DNA from: Acinetobacter sp. ANC 3929
Lineage (GTDB): Bacteria; Pseudomonadota; Gammaproteobacteria; Pseudomonadales; Moraxellaceae
NCBI RefSeq assembly: GCF_000369405.1
Contig: NZ_KB850002.1
Span: 1 to 64,000 of the forward strand
Reading direction: 5' to 3'
Length of the DNA stretch: 64,000 nucleotides
The notes under the pieces are model-generated. The model worked only from the letters and a program-made list of their open reading frames with translations, made no database searches and was not told where the DNA came from. The position numbers were made by a program, and so were the translations under genes. Below are positions 52,248 to 61,353 of the stretch, in pieces (positions within the stretch are counted from its first letter, which is position 1; every line of letters starts with the position of its first letter).

Positions 52248-53792
52248 ATGACGGATGCAAATGCTGGCAAAATTCCTCACGTTCTTGTAATTATGGATGG
52301 TGTAGGACATCGAGAAGCAGTTGAAGATAATGCTTTTTTAGCAGCAAAAACACCAAACCTCACTGCAATGGTGGCAAAGCATCCGAATAGTTTGATTTCT
52401 GGTTCAGGTGAAGACGTGGGTTTGCCTGAGGGTCAAATGGGCAACTCAGAAGTTGGACATATGAATCTTGGTGCAGGCCGTGTGTTGTATCAAGACTTTA
52501 CCCGAATTACAAAGGACATTCGCACAGGTGCTTTTTTTGAGCATGAAGTGTTAGTCGATGCAGTCGAAAAAGCCAAAGTAGCAAACGGTGCCGTGCATGT
52601 GATGGGTTTATTATCACAAGGTGGTGTGCATTCGCATGAAGACCATATTGTGGCGATGTGTGAGCTTGCATTAAAACGTGGCGCAACCGTGTATTTACAC
52701 GCATTTTTGGATGGTCGTGATACACCTCCACGTAGTGCAAAACCTTCATTAGAAAAACTCGATGCTTTGTTTGCTCAGTATCCAAATCAGGGTCGTATCG
52801 TTTCAATGATTGGTCGTTACTTTGCGATGGATCGTGATAATCGTTGGAATCGTGTTGAACAAGCCTATCGCTTAATGACAGAGGGCGAGGCAGTGCGTGT
52901 AGCAAACTCAGCTGTTGAAGGCTTAGAACAAGCCTATGCAGCAGAAGAAAATGATGAGTTTGTTCAAGCAACACGTATTGGTCAAATTGCCAGAATCCAA
53001 GATGGTGATAGTGTGATTTTCATGAACTTCCGTGCTGACCGTGCGCGTGAAATTACTCGTGCCTTTGTTGAAAAAGATTTTGCTGGGTTTGAGCGTAAAG
53101 TCGTTCCGAACTTGTCGAAATTCGTCATGTTGACTCGTTATCAGGCCAGCATTGATGCGCCAGTTGCGTATATGCCAGAAGGGCTTAAAAACTCGATTGG
53201 TGAATATCTGTCAGGCTTAGGTAAAACCCAATTACGTATTGCCGAAACTGAAAAATATGCACATGTGACTTTCTTCTTTAGCGGTGGCCGTGAAGATGAA
53301 TATGAAGGTGAGAAACGTATTCTGATTCCATCACCGAATGTTGCAACTTATGACTTAAAGCCAGAAATGAGTGCGTATGAAGTGACCGATGAGTTGGTTA
53401 ATGCAATCAATTCGCGTGAGTTTGACCTGTTGGTGGTCAACTATGCCAATGGAGATATGGTCGGGCATACAGGCATTTTTGATGCCGCAGTAAAAGCAGT
53501 TGAAACTGTAGATACATGTCTGGGCCGTGTCTATGATGCCGTCATGGCAAACAAAGGGCATATGTTAATTACGGCTGATCATGGTAATGTAGAGCAAATG
53601 CAAGACTATGACAGTGGACAAGTTCATACTCAACATACCACTGAATTGGTGCCATTTATTTATGTCGGGCCGACACAAGCAACGATTGCTGAAGGTGGCG
53701 TATTGGCTGATGTTGCACCTACATTACTCCATTTGATGCATATTCCTGTACCTCCAGAAATGCAAGGCAAGAATTTAATTACTTTAAAATAA
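52248..53792 (+). CDS. gpmI: 2,3-bisphosphoglycerate-independent phosphoglycerate mutase
   Basis: A 514-residue manganese-dependent alkaline phosphatase-type mutase of glycolysis. The catalytic Ser is in EGQMGNSEVGHMNLGAGR (residues ~63-80), and the metal ligands are in VLVIMDGVGH, DAHFLDGRDTPPRSA-like HAFLDGRDTPP and ITADHGNVEQM with HTTELVPF (C-terminal His/Asp). Interconverts 3- and 2-phosphoglycerate. AAAAAGAGAG precedes the start. Followed 9 bases later by ctpA. Confidence 0.95.
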   Translation: MTDANAGKIPHVLVIMDGVGHREAVEDNAFLAAKTPNLTAMVAKHPNSLISGSGEDVGLPEGQMGNSEVGHMNLGAGRVLYQDFTRITKDIRTGAFFEHEVLVDAVEKAKVANGAVHVMGLLSQGGVHSHEDHIVAMCELALKRGATVYLHAFLDGRDTPPRSAKPSLEKLDALFAQYPNQGRIVSMIGRYFAMDRDNRWNRVEQAYRLMTEGEAVRVANSAVEGLEQAYAAEENDEFVQATRIGQIARIQDGDSVIFMNFRADRAREITRAFVEKDFAGFERKVVPNLSKFVMLTRYQASIDAPVAYMPEGLKNSIGEYLSGLGKTQLRIAETEKYAHVTFFFSGGREDEYEGEKRILIPSPNVATYDLKPEMSAYEVTDELVNAINSREFDLLVVNYANGDMVGHTGIFDAAVKAVETVDTCLGRVYDAVMANKGHMLITADHGNVEQMQDYDSGQVHTQHTTELVPFIYVGPTQATIAEGGVLADVAPTLLHLMHIPVPPEMQGKNLITLK

Positions 53793-53801
53793 GGTGAAGC
53801 A

Positions 53802-54980
53802 ATGACCCAACACAACAACATTTACAGAACATTATGTGCAAGTGTGTTGATGTGTTGGGGGTTACATCTCTCTGCAGCGCCGATTACTCATTCATCTGGA
53901 TGGGCTGGTGAAGATAAAACCATCGGCAGCACAGAAGTTCCGATTGAGTCGATTCAACAATTTGTACAAATCTATGGCATTGTGAAAGATAACTATGTCG
54001 ATAAAAAGTCCGACGATGCTTTATTTCAGCAATCGATCAAAGGTTTGGTCAGCGGCTTAGATCGCTATTCTCGTTATTTATCCGCAGAAGAGTATCGTCA
54101 ACTCATTCAATATACAGAAGGTGATTTAGCCTCTGTCGATTTCAATTTAAATTACGATGCGCACTCAAAATCTTGGCAGATTCAAGATTTAAAGCCTGGT
54201 TCAGATTCGAGTAAATTGGGTTTGCGTAATGGGCAAGTGATTCTCAAAGTTGATAACCAAGAACTCAAAAATTTAAATCAAGATCAGATACAAGGTTTAC
54301 TGTATGGTTCGATTGGCAGTACCGTACAAATCCACCCAGAGAATAATAACAGTACAGTGATCTTGGTTCGAAATAAAAAAGTCGAGACGGATATTGAGCC
54401 TGTGCTACTGCATAATCAGGTACTGGTATTGAAAATTCGCGTTTTTCAGCAAGACACTGCCAATGAAGTGAAACGTTTAATTGAGGAATATAGCTCAAGC
54501 AAACTTAAAGCGGTCGTTTTTGATTTACGCAATAATCCGGGTGGATTGCTCTCTGCTTCAGTGGAAGCTGCCGATTTATTTTTAAATCAAGGCCTGATTG
54601 TCACGACGAAAAGTCGTTCTGAGGGTGATCAGCAATTTCAAGCTCTACCATCCAATGAATTTCAAAATCTTAAATTAGGCATTCTCATTAATCGTCGTTC
54701 GGCTTCTGCTGCAGAAGTTTTCACAGCCGCATTAAAAGAACATAAGCGTGCTTGGGTGGTGGGTGAAAATAGCTATGGTAAAGGTGTGGTACAAAAGCTA
54801 TTTCCTTTACCAAGCGGTGCTGCACTACAAATGACGGTATCCCACTATTACACCCCGAATGGCAATATGATTGAAGGTCAGGGCATTGAGCCCAATCAAA
54901 CTTATGCTTTGTCTGCCGAGATGAAAGAAGATAATTATCTCGAGCATGTCACAGATTTGGTTTTGAAAAGCAGATACTAA
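53802..54980 (+). CDS. ctpA: S41 family carboxy-terminal processing protease
   Basis: A 392-residue periplasmic serine protease with a signal peptide cut near LSAAPI. A short N-terminal part is followed by a PDZ domain (about residues 105-185; SSKLGLRNGQVILKVDNQEL) and the S41 domain. The catalytic Ser is in INRRSASAAEVF (~298-309) and Lys in GENSYGKGVVQKLF (~322-335). CtpA cleaves proteins at the C terminus and controls peptidoglycan hydrolases in related bacteria. It follows gpmI by 9 bases, a common pairing. Confidence 0.93.
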   Translation: MTQHNNIYRTLCASVLMCWGLHLSAAPITHSSGWAGEDKTIGSTEVPIESIQQFVQIYGIVKDNYVDKKSDDALFQQSIKGLVSGLDRYSRYLSAEEYRQLIQYTEGDLASVDFNLNYDAHSKSWQIQDLKPGSDSSKLGLRNGQVILKVDNQELKNLNQDQIQGLLYGSIGSTVQIHPENNNSTVILVRNKKVETDIEPVLLHNQVLVLKIRVFQQDTANEVKRLIEEYSSSKLKAVVFDLRNNPGGLLSASVEAADLFLNQGLIVTTKSRSEGDQQFQALPSNEFQNLKLGILINRRSASAAEVFTAALKEHKRAWVVGENSYGKGVVQKLFPLPSGAALQMTVSHYYTPNGNMIEGQGIEPNQTYALSAEMKEDNYLEHVTDLVLKSRY

Positions 54981-55010
54981 AAAAAGCCCCTGATAACAGG
55001 GGCTTTTTTT
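54979..55010. terminator. Bidirectional terminator between ctpA and pilR
   Basis: AGCCCCTG (54985-54992) pairs with CAGGGGCT (54997-55004), flanked by A and T runs. Confidence 0.92.
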
Positions 55011-55015
55011 AAAGA

Positions 55016-56452
55016 TTATTCATCATCTTCAGTATCTAAACCGAATTTTTTCAAACGATAGCGTAACGAACGGAAGGTCATGCCCAATTTCTTGGCTGCC
55101 AAGGTTCGATTCCAATGGGTCAGATTGAGTGCATTCAGCAGAATTTCTTTTTCAATATTCTCTAAATAACGCTCTAAACCTTCGGGTGGAAGCTTCTTTG
55201 AACTCATGCTTGGGCTTGCAGAGTGCTGTGGTGCTTCAACTTCTTCAGCTGTTGTATTGGAAAATGATGGTGCTGGATTGATCAATGAACTGCGTAACGG
55301 CGCAGTTTGTAAATGAGCCAGGTCAATATTGTCATCATCGCTGAGCGTAATCGCACGTTCAATGATGTTGCGTAATTCACGCACATTCCCCGGGAAATAC
55401 TGTTGCAACAGGAATTGCTCTGCACGTGAGGAAAGCGATTTTGTCGATAATTCCCATTCTTGACTAATTCTTTGAATAAAGTGATTCGCCAATAGCAGGA
55501 TGTCTTGCCCACGCTCACGCAAGGGTGGCAGTACAATATCCATGACATGAATACGGAAGAACAGATCTTGTCGGAAGCGGCCTTGTTGCACCAGTAATTC
55601 TAGATCTTGATGACTGGCACTGATGACACGGAAATCAACATCAATTTCTTGGTCAGAACCGACCGGACGAATTTTCTTTTCTTGTACTGCACGGAGTAAT
55701 TTGACCTGCATATTTAAAGGCAGTTCAGCAATCTCATCTAAAAATAGACTACCGCCGTGCGCAGAGAGAATTAAGCCCTGCTTGTCCTGTGTTGCACCAG
55801 TGAAGCTGCCTTTCTTGTGGCCAAATAACTCGCTTTCCATCAATTCAGTTGGAATTGCACCACAGTTAATGGCAATAAACGGGCCTTCGCTACGGTTACT
55901 CAAACGATGTACCAGATTCGCGACGACTTCTTTACCTGTTCCTGATTCACCTGTAATAAACACAGGGGCTTGAGAACGGGCGATTTTCTTTAAAGCGATC
56001 CGTAATTGTTGAATCGGTGCTGAACGTCCAATTAACAGTTTATTTTCTAAAGCTGTTTCAGCGGCTTCTTGTTCAGGCTGTGGACGATTCAAGGCTTTTT
56101 GAATCAGCTGATCCAAATGCATTTGATTGACAGGTTTGCTGACAAAATCAAATGCGCCCGCTTTTAATGCTGCAATGGCAATATCCATATTGCCATAGGC
56201 GGTTAATACAGCAATAGGCGTATTGGGATAGTTCTGAGTTACATGTTTGACCAGATCCAAACCATTACCATCTGGAAGATTTAAATCTGTTAAACAAGCG
56301 TCGTACTGGAACTCAGTAAAGAATTTTTTTGCCTGTTCGACCCGATAGGCGAGATGTGTCTTGATACCCATGCGCGCGAGCGTCATTTGCATTAAAAGAC
56401 ATAAATCTTCTTCATCGTCTACGAGCAAGACGAGTGGTTGTTTTGTTGCCAT
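55016..56452 (-). CDS. pilR: Sigma-54 response regulator PilR
   Basis: A 478-residue NtrC-type activator. The receiver has phosphoacceptor Asp in ACLTDLNLPDGNGLDLV (~residue 55). AAA+ domain: Walker A ITGESGTGKEVV (~167-178), the sigma-54 contact loop KKGSFTGATQ (GAFTGA-type with Ser), Walker B GGSLFLDEIAELP. The C-terminal Fis-type HTH is NRTLAAKKLGMTFRSLRYRLKKFGLD. It activates pilin transcription in type IV pilus regulation, with PilS. It is the last gene of gacA-pilS-pilR. Confidence 0.95.
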   Translation of the reverse strand: MATKQPLVLLVDDEEDLCLLMQMTLARMGIKTHLAYRVEQAKKFFTEFQYDACLTDLNLPDGNGLDLVKHVTQNYPNTPIAVLTAYGNMDIAIAALKAGAFDFVSKPVNQMHLDQLIQKALNRPQPEQEAAETALENKLLIGRSAPIQQLRIALKKIARSQAPVFITGESGTGKEVVANLVHRLSNRSEGPFIAINCGAIPTELMESELFGHKKGSFTGATQDKQGLILSAHGGSLFLDEIAELPLNMQVKLLRAVQEKKIRPVGSDQEIDVDFRVISASHQDLELLVQQGRFRQDLFFRIHVMDIVLPPLRERGQDILLLANHFIQRISQEWELSTKSLSSRAEQFLLQQYFPGNVRELRNIIERAITLSDDDNIDLAHLQTAPLRSSLINPAPSFSNTTAEEVEAPQHSASPSMSSKKLPPEGLERYLENIEKEILLNALNLTHWNRTLAAKKLGMTFRSLRYRLKKFGLDTEDDE

Positions 56453-56473
56453 TCCCCGAGAAACCTAATCTAA

Positions 56474-58039
56474 TCAATGAATTTTAGAGCATTCAATCCT
56501 GAAGCATGCTCCTTGTTGTCGCTCTATATAAGTGAGCTTTGCATGATTGGCCTCACAAAATGTATGAGACAAATACAATCCTAAACCAGTTCCTTTAATT
56601 TCGGTACTAAAAAATGGTTTGAACAGTTGAGAAATATCTCGTTTTGAGACACCCGTCCCAAAATCGATGACATCAATGCAAGTCCGACCCTCTTTTTCAT
56701 GTACTTCGACTTCAATATAAGGCGCGTCAGTTGCATTATGTCGTAGTGCATTTCTAATTAGATTAATCAGTACTTGGCGTAATTGTTTTTCGTCAAATAA
56801 GATGCTGACCTGTTCTGTTAGCTTAATTTGAATTTTTTGTTTAGCGTCAGCAAGATCTTCATTGAGTAAACTTTCAAAGAAAGAGCTCAGATCAATTTCT
56901 TCTGGTTCGGTGGGCTTATTCCGTGCCATTGCTAAGGTGTCTTGCACGATGCTATCAATCCGTTTGGCTTGTTTGCTAATCATGCGGGACAGCATTTCTT
57001 GTTGATGGGTATCACTGTCTTTGAATAGCTCATTGGCTTGCACAATCGCAGCCAAAGGATTGCGAATTTCATGGGCAATACTGGCAGAAAGCTGACCAAG
57101 AGCAGCAAGTTTTAGTTGCTGGACTTGCTGAGTCAGTTTCTGTGCATCTTTTAAGATCAATAACACTAAAGCCTGTTCAGGAACGATCAGATGTTTCACC
57201 CGAACATTAATGGTGTACGCGCTTTGCTGTGATTCAAAACTAAATTCTTCACCATCTTCAAGATCACTAAATTGAATCAGTTCAAACAAGTCTGGTTGTA
57301 ACTTTATCAACGGTGTTTTTTCTAAAGAAATCGGTAAATGGATGCCTAATAAGGTATTGGCTGCTGGATTAGTTAACACGATATGATTGCTTTCATCGAG
57401 TACCAAATAACCATCTTCAATCTGTTCTAAAATATAACGGTTAATATTTTGTAATTGATGAATTTCAATGGATTGATGAAAAGTTAAAGTTTCTAAAATT
57501 TTAAAACGCTGTACTGCGATACGGCCAATGGCATGGACAACAAAGAACAAAAACGCCAGAAAAATGCTATTACCAAGATGATTTAAATTATTAACGTCAA
57601 AGAAGTCACCTAAAAAACGCTGGTAAACCACCATAATAACGGCAAATAAAGTAATGATCAGCGAGAGGTGAGCATTTAATAATATCGCAGAAGAAAAAAT
57701 AATAATGACGTAAAGCAAGCTCAGTTGCAGATTTGGACCACCCGCAGAGAAGGTGATTAAACTTAAACAAATGACATCAATCAGAAAGATAAAAATCAGT
57801 TGCTTGGAGGTTTGTATCGGAAGCAGTTGCAGTAAAAAAAGCTGAAAAATATTGAGTGCGATATAGCAAATCAGCGTATAGAAATATAAAAAAGGGTAAA
57901 TATAGTTGCTAGACAGCTGTTCAGCAGTCAGTAAATAAATTAAAAGCAGGCTAATTGAAATAATGAGCCGATAGCCACTATACCAAACGCCGAGCCGATA
58001 GACTGTCTGTGAAACTGATGACGCAATTTTCCCTAACAT
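56474..58039 (-). CDS. pilS: Sensor histidine kinase PilS
   Basis: A 521-residue kinase with six predicted N-terminal helices (residues ~20-175), typical of PilS. A PAS-like segment follows (DGYLVLDESNHIVLTNPAANTLLGI), then the H box HEIRNPLAAIVQANELF (~314-330), N box LINLIRNALRHNA and G box GTGLGLYLSHTF. It controls PilR by phosphorylation and senses pilin in the membrane in Pseudomonas. The gene starts 18 bases after gacA and ends 21 bases before pilR. Confidence 0.94.
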   Translation of the reverse strand: MLGKIASSVSQTVYRLGVWYSGYRLIISISLLLIYLLTAEQLSSNYIYPFLYFYTLICYIALNIFQLFLLQLLPIQTSKQLIFIFLIDVICLSLITFSAGGPNLQLSLLYVIIIFSSAILLNAHLSLIITLFAVIMVVYQRFLGDFFDVNNLNHLGNSIFLAFLFFVVHAIGRIAVQRFKILETLTFHQSIEIHQLQNINRYILEQIEDGYLVLDESNHIVLTNPAANTLLGIHLPISLEKTPLIKLQPDLFELIQFSDLEDGEEFSFESQQSAYTINVRVKHLIVPEQALVLLILKDAQKLTQQVQQLKLAALGQLSASIAHEIRNPLAAIVQANELFKDSDTHQQEMLSRMISKQAKRIDSIVQDTLAMARNKPTEPEEIDLSSFFESLLNEDLADAKQKIQIKLTEQVSILFDEKQLRQVLINLIRNALRHNATDAPYIEVEVHEKEGRTCIDVIDFGTGVSKRDISQLFKPFFSTEIKGTGLGLYLSHTFCEANHAKLTYIERQQGACFRIECSKIH

Positions 58040-58057
58040 AGGCGCTTACTGTTATTT

Positions 58058-58693
58058 TTAAGGTTTAATGAGCCCATAGCGAATTGCAAGATGGGTGAGT
58101 TTGACATCACTATCAATCGCTAGTTTTTCAAAAATACGATAGCGATAGGTGTTTACAGTTTTAACGCTTACGAACAATTTGTCAGCAATCTCTTGAGCAC
58201 TGATACAGTTCACCACCATCATGGCAACTTGCATTTCACGCTCTGAGAGCGCATCAAAAGGAGATTGTTGTGTATCAGAGAGATATGAGCTGGCCAGTTG
58301 TTCAGCAATATCTGCACTAAAGTATTTTCCACCTTGCATCACTTTATTGATAGCTCGAACCATTTCCGTAATTGGAGCACCTTTGGTGATATAACCTTTT
58401 GCACCAGCTTTAAGTAAGAGCGATGGATACGGCTCTTCGGCAAGACCACTGACAGCAATGACTTTGGTTTCAGGCGCAGTCTGTAACAAACGGCGTGTGG
58501 TTTCTACGCCGCCAATGCCTGGCATATTCACATCTAATAGCACCACTTGAGGGTGTTTTTGACGCACCAAAGCAATCGCTTCCTCTCCTGATTCTGCTTG
58601 TCCGATGACTTCAACATCAGGGTGGTCTTCCAACATACGACAAATTCCTGTGCGTACGAGTTCATGATCATCAACAACGAGAACAGTGATCAA
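58058..58693 (-). CDS. gacA: Response regulator GacA (BarA/UvrY type)
   Basis: A 211-residue NarL-type response regulator. Receiver: VVDDHELVRTGICRMLEDHP with phosphoacceptor Asp in VVLLDVNMPGIGGVETTR (~residue 54), and LuxR-type HTH LSEREMQVAMMVVNCISAQEIADKLFVSVKTVNTYRYRIFEKL. Nearly identical pattern to Pseudomonas GacA. The start is TTG (58693) behind a strong AGGAGGT ribosome binding site. GacA with GacS (elsewhere) controls secondary metabolism and virulence through small RNAs in related genera. No rsm RNA was seen in this window. Confidence 0.93.
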   Translation of the reverse strand: MITVLVVDDHELVRTGICRMLEDHPDVEVIGQAESGEEAIALVRQKHPQVVLLDVNMPGIGGVETTRRLLQTAPETKVIAVSGLAEEPYPSLLLKAGAKGYITKGAPITEMVRAINKVMQGGKYFSADIAEQLASSYLSDTQQSPFDALSEREMQVAMMVVNCISAQEIADKLFVSVKTVNTYRYRIFEKLAIDSDVKLTHLAIRYGLIKP

Positions 58694-58902
58694 GAAGACC
58701 TCCTTTTTTCAAAAAACTGGTTTTTTGTTACATAAAGCAAAATTAGCTTGCAATGAAACGACAAAATTAGCAATCCTATTCTTCGTTTTTAGCGAATAGT
58801 TGTACACAATTGTGTCTATAAAAGCTTTACCCGATTTGTTCAAATGTAAGGCATAATGGTATTAAGCGCAAATGTGCAGCGTCCTGAGTTGAGTATTGTG
58901 TC

Positions 58903-59967
58903 GTGAAAAATTCTAAAAAATCTATCATGCATGTTTTAAGCATGTCTATCTTGTGGGCTTTAAGCTCAACAAGTTTTGCAGAACTGGTTGTGAATAACAA
59001 TCCAGCTTCTTCGCGTGTGAATGGTTCGGCTTCAATGAATTGGTCTGCAAGTGATGCAAGCCAGTTGATGGAAGATGATGAACCATTGGAAATTGGTCCA
59101 CAAGGTTCAACCTCTGTTACTACTACATTACGTAATGGTGGTTCGGCCACGATTAGCTCTTCTACTGCACAGCAATCAACGTCGCAGATTCGAGATACTT
59201 TTGGTTACAGTAGTCAGCCTTCTGTCAATGCACGCGCTGCTTTGGTGATGGACGCACAGACAGGCGAAGTGCTGTACAGTAAAAATAGTAATATGTCGGT
59301 GCCAATCGCATCGATTACCAAATTAATGACGGCTGTGGTCACGGCGGACGCTCGTTTGAACATGTCGGAAGAAATCACGTTACAGGCGATTGATTTTGCG
59401 GGTGCAGGAGGTAAGAACTCAAGTTCAACCTTACGCGCTGGTGATACCATGAATCGTGCAGAAGCACTTCTATTTGCATTGATGAAGTCTGAAAATCCAG
59501 CAGCTGCTGCTTTAGCGCGTACTTACCCAGGTGGTCGTTCAGCCTTTATTGCTGCGATGAATGCAAAAGCGAGGCAATTAGGCATGACTGCAACACGTTA
59601 TGCTGAATCAACGGGCTTAGACCCACACAACGTCTCTTCAGCGCGTGATTTGGGCATTCTCGTTAGTACTGCTTCACAATATGGCTTGATTCGTCAATTT
59701 TCTACGACACCAACCTATGATTTCAATTTAGGCTATCGTGTACTGAAATCAAATAATACCAATGCGTTGGTGCGTAATGGTGGCTGGAACATTAACTTGT
59801 CAAAAACAGGTTATATCAATGAAGCAGGTCGTTGTGTTGTCATGCATACGACAGTAAATTCACGTCCAGCAGTGGTGGTGTTATTGGGCGCACCAAGTTC
59901 GCAAGCACGTAACAGCGATGCGACCAATCTATTAAGCTGGTTAAGTACTTTACCAAAACGCGTTTAG
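58903..59967 (+). CDS. pbpG: D-alanyl-D-alanine endopeptidase (PBP7/8)
   Basis: A 354-residue low-molecular-mass penicillin-binding protein with signal peptide (cut near SFA-EL). The SxxK catalytic Ser is in PIASITKLMTAV (residues ~137-148), the SxN-type motif is in SENPAAAAL, and the KTG motif is in LSKTGYINEAG. It cleaves D-Ala-meso-DAP cross-links in the periplasm. A low-complexity Ser/Thr-rich stretch (~30-95) precedes the catalytic domain. Start is GTG at 58903. Divergent from gacA; in A. baumannii PBP7/8 matters for virulence, from memory. Confidence 0.93.
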   Translation: MKNSKKSIMHVLSMSILWALSSTSFAELVVNNNPASSRVNGSASMNWSASDASQLMEDDEPLEIGPQGSTSVTTTLRNGGSATISSSTAQQSTSQIRDTFGYSSQPSVNARAALVMDAQTGEVLYSKNSNMSVPIASITKLMTAVVTADARLNMSEEITLQAIDFAGAGGKNSSSTLRAGDTMNRAEALLFALMKSENPAAAALARTYPGGRSAFIAAMNAKARQLGMTATRYAESTGLDPHNVSSARDLGILVSTASQYGLIRQFSTTPTYDFNLGYRVLKSNNTNALVRNGGWNINLSKTGYINEAGRCVVMHTTVNSRPAVVVLLGAPSSQARNSDATNLLSWLSTLPKRV

Positions 59968-59978
59968 TTCTTTATAGT

Positions 59979-60008
59979 CAAAAAACTCCTCTTTATGGGG
60001 AGTTTTTT
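59979..60008 (+). terminator. Terminator after pbpG
   Basis: AAAAAACTCC pairs with GGAGTTTTTT around a short loop. Confidence 0.85.
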
Positions 60009-60118
60009 TATGCCTGAATAATGCGACACAACTTGTCTTATTTCAATAAATTATGTTCGTTTTTTAAGCTAAAATCGGCTAATGTGTGCATACATCAAAG
60101 AAATGATGATAGACCATT

Positions 60119-60490
60119 ATGAATGCGATGCAACATGCACGGATTTCTGCAAAACGCTGAGGTGGGGAACCCAAAGACTACGATGAATTACATGCATTCA
60201 TAGATAGTAGCAAAGGCCTATGCAGTGATGCGCGACACCGAATTTTACAGACCTTGTTGGGCATAAATTCGGTTGTGGTCCCTGTGTTTGGACATAGCTT
60301 TCAAAATAGCGCAGGCAAATCGATTGATCTGAACGGTTTGTGTGCACGTGATCATTTATTGATGGATCACCAACAGCGCTTTATTTCGACATTCAATGAC
60401 TTTGTAAATGTGATAGATGCAAGACAATTGCCTAAAAACTTTGAACAGCATTTAGAACAATTACATCAAATAAAAAAAACAACTCAATGA
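60119..60490 (+). pseudogene. DUF6915 family gene broken by an in-frame TGA
   Basis: Reading from ATG 60119 gives MNAMQHARISAKR, then TGA (60158-60160), then GGEPKDYDELHAFIDSSKG, SDARHRILQTLLG, VFGHSFQNSAGKSIDL and QHLEQLHQIKKTTQ, for 123 residues plus stop. As remembered, DUF6915 proteins begin M-N-A-x2-H-A-x-x-S-A-x-x-W-G-G, with Trp exactly where the stop lies. A single TGG to TGA change would explain it. An ORF from 60254 alone lacks the family N terminus. Function of DUF6915 is unknown. No good ribosome binding site is seen. Confidence 0.75.
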
Positions 60491-60512
60491 TAAATGAACG
60501 AAGGGGAACAAC

Positions 60513-61283
60513 ATGACGACTTACGTGATTCGTGCCAAATACTTTGGTTATAACGATGAAGTTTTTTACGTGGCAGGTAATCGTATTGCCAATGTTTTTG
60601 GTGATAAAGCTCAAGCCGAGGCCGCATATAAAAAGCTAGAAATTGATGGGGCGCGAGATTTTGCTCTGTATGAAGTGGAATCCCTTTTTGATGCAGATGA
60701 AGCTTTGTTAAAACAACTGGATGATTTTGTATTCTCACGTTGTGGTGAACATGTCTGTGAAGATGGGGATATTTCAGATGATGTGTTACCTGAAAGCTTA
60801 AGCGATGAAGATACTTTTGAATTTATTCAATTGGCAGGAATGCAAAAATTTCAACTGGTACAGTTTGAACATGAGGCTCGGTTTTATGCGCTTTGGTCAG
60901 TCAAAAAACAGAAATGGGTGGAAGAGCATGACGAGTTTTTTGCCAGTCTAGCTTATGCAGATCAACCTGAACAATTAAAAACGAATGTAGGAACTATTTT
61001 TGCAGATTATGACTATGGCGATATTCAGCTTAAAGGCTCACTTGATGAGTTGTCTGATCAGCCTGTGCTCTTACAGGCAATGATCACAGCGCAATCGGGT
61101 TTGAAATACGATCAGAAAAGCCAAGTTTTAACGATTATGCAGGGTTGGGAAGAAGAAGCTTTATATGCGGTTAATCCTTTACTCAAACAGCCATTATTTG
61201 AAATCAAAGAAATTGAGCTTGAAGAAATTCAGAGGATTGAAAAAGAATTAACTGCACAATATAGCTATGATGATTACGAATAA
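60513..61283 (+). CDS. Hypothetical acidic protein
   Basis: Unrecognised. A 256-residue soluble protein, strongly acidic (for example DFVFSRCGEHVCEDGDISDD, and an EEIQRIEKELTAQYSYDDYE tail), without signal peptide or membrane helix. The N terminus TTYVIRAKYFGYNDEVFYVAGNRIANVFGDKAQAE looks like a small alpha-beta domain, possibly of the kind seen in proteins of unknown function limited to Acinetobacter and relatives. A ribosome binding site (AAGGGGAA) precedes the start. It follows the broken DUF6915 gene. Confidence 0.72.
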   Translation: MTTYVIRAKYFGYNDEVFYVAGNRIANVFGDKAQAEAAYKKLEIDGARDFALYEVESLFDADEALLKQLDDFVFSRCGEHVCEDGDISDDVLPESLSDEDTFEFIQLAGMQKFQLVQFEHEARFYALWSVKKQKWVEEHDEFFASLAYADQPEQLKTNVGTIFADYDYGDIQLKGSLDELSDQPVLLQAMITAQSGLKYDQKSQVLTIMQGWEEEALYAVNPLLKQPLFEIKEIELEEIQRIEKELTAQYSYDDYE

Positions 61284-61305
61284 CTTTTTCTTTCTATGAT
61301 TACCA

Positions 61306-61337
61306 ATAAAAAACCAGTTGCAGGCAACTGGTTTTTT
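61306..61337. terminator. Bidirectional terminator
   Basis: AACCAGTTGC (61312-61321) pairs with GCAACTGGTT (61324-61333), flanked by A and T runs. Confidence 0.93.
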
Positions 61338-61353
61338 ATTTCAGTATGTATGC

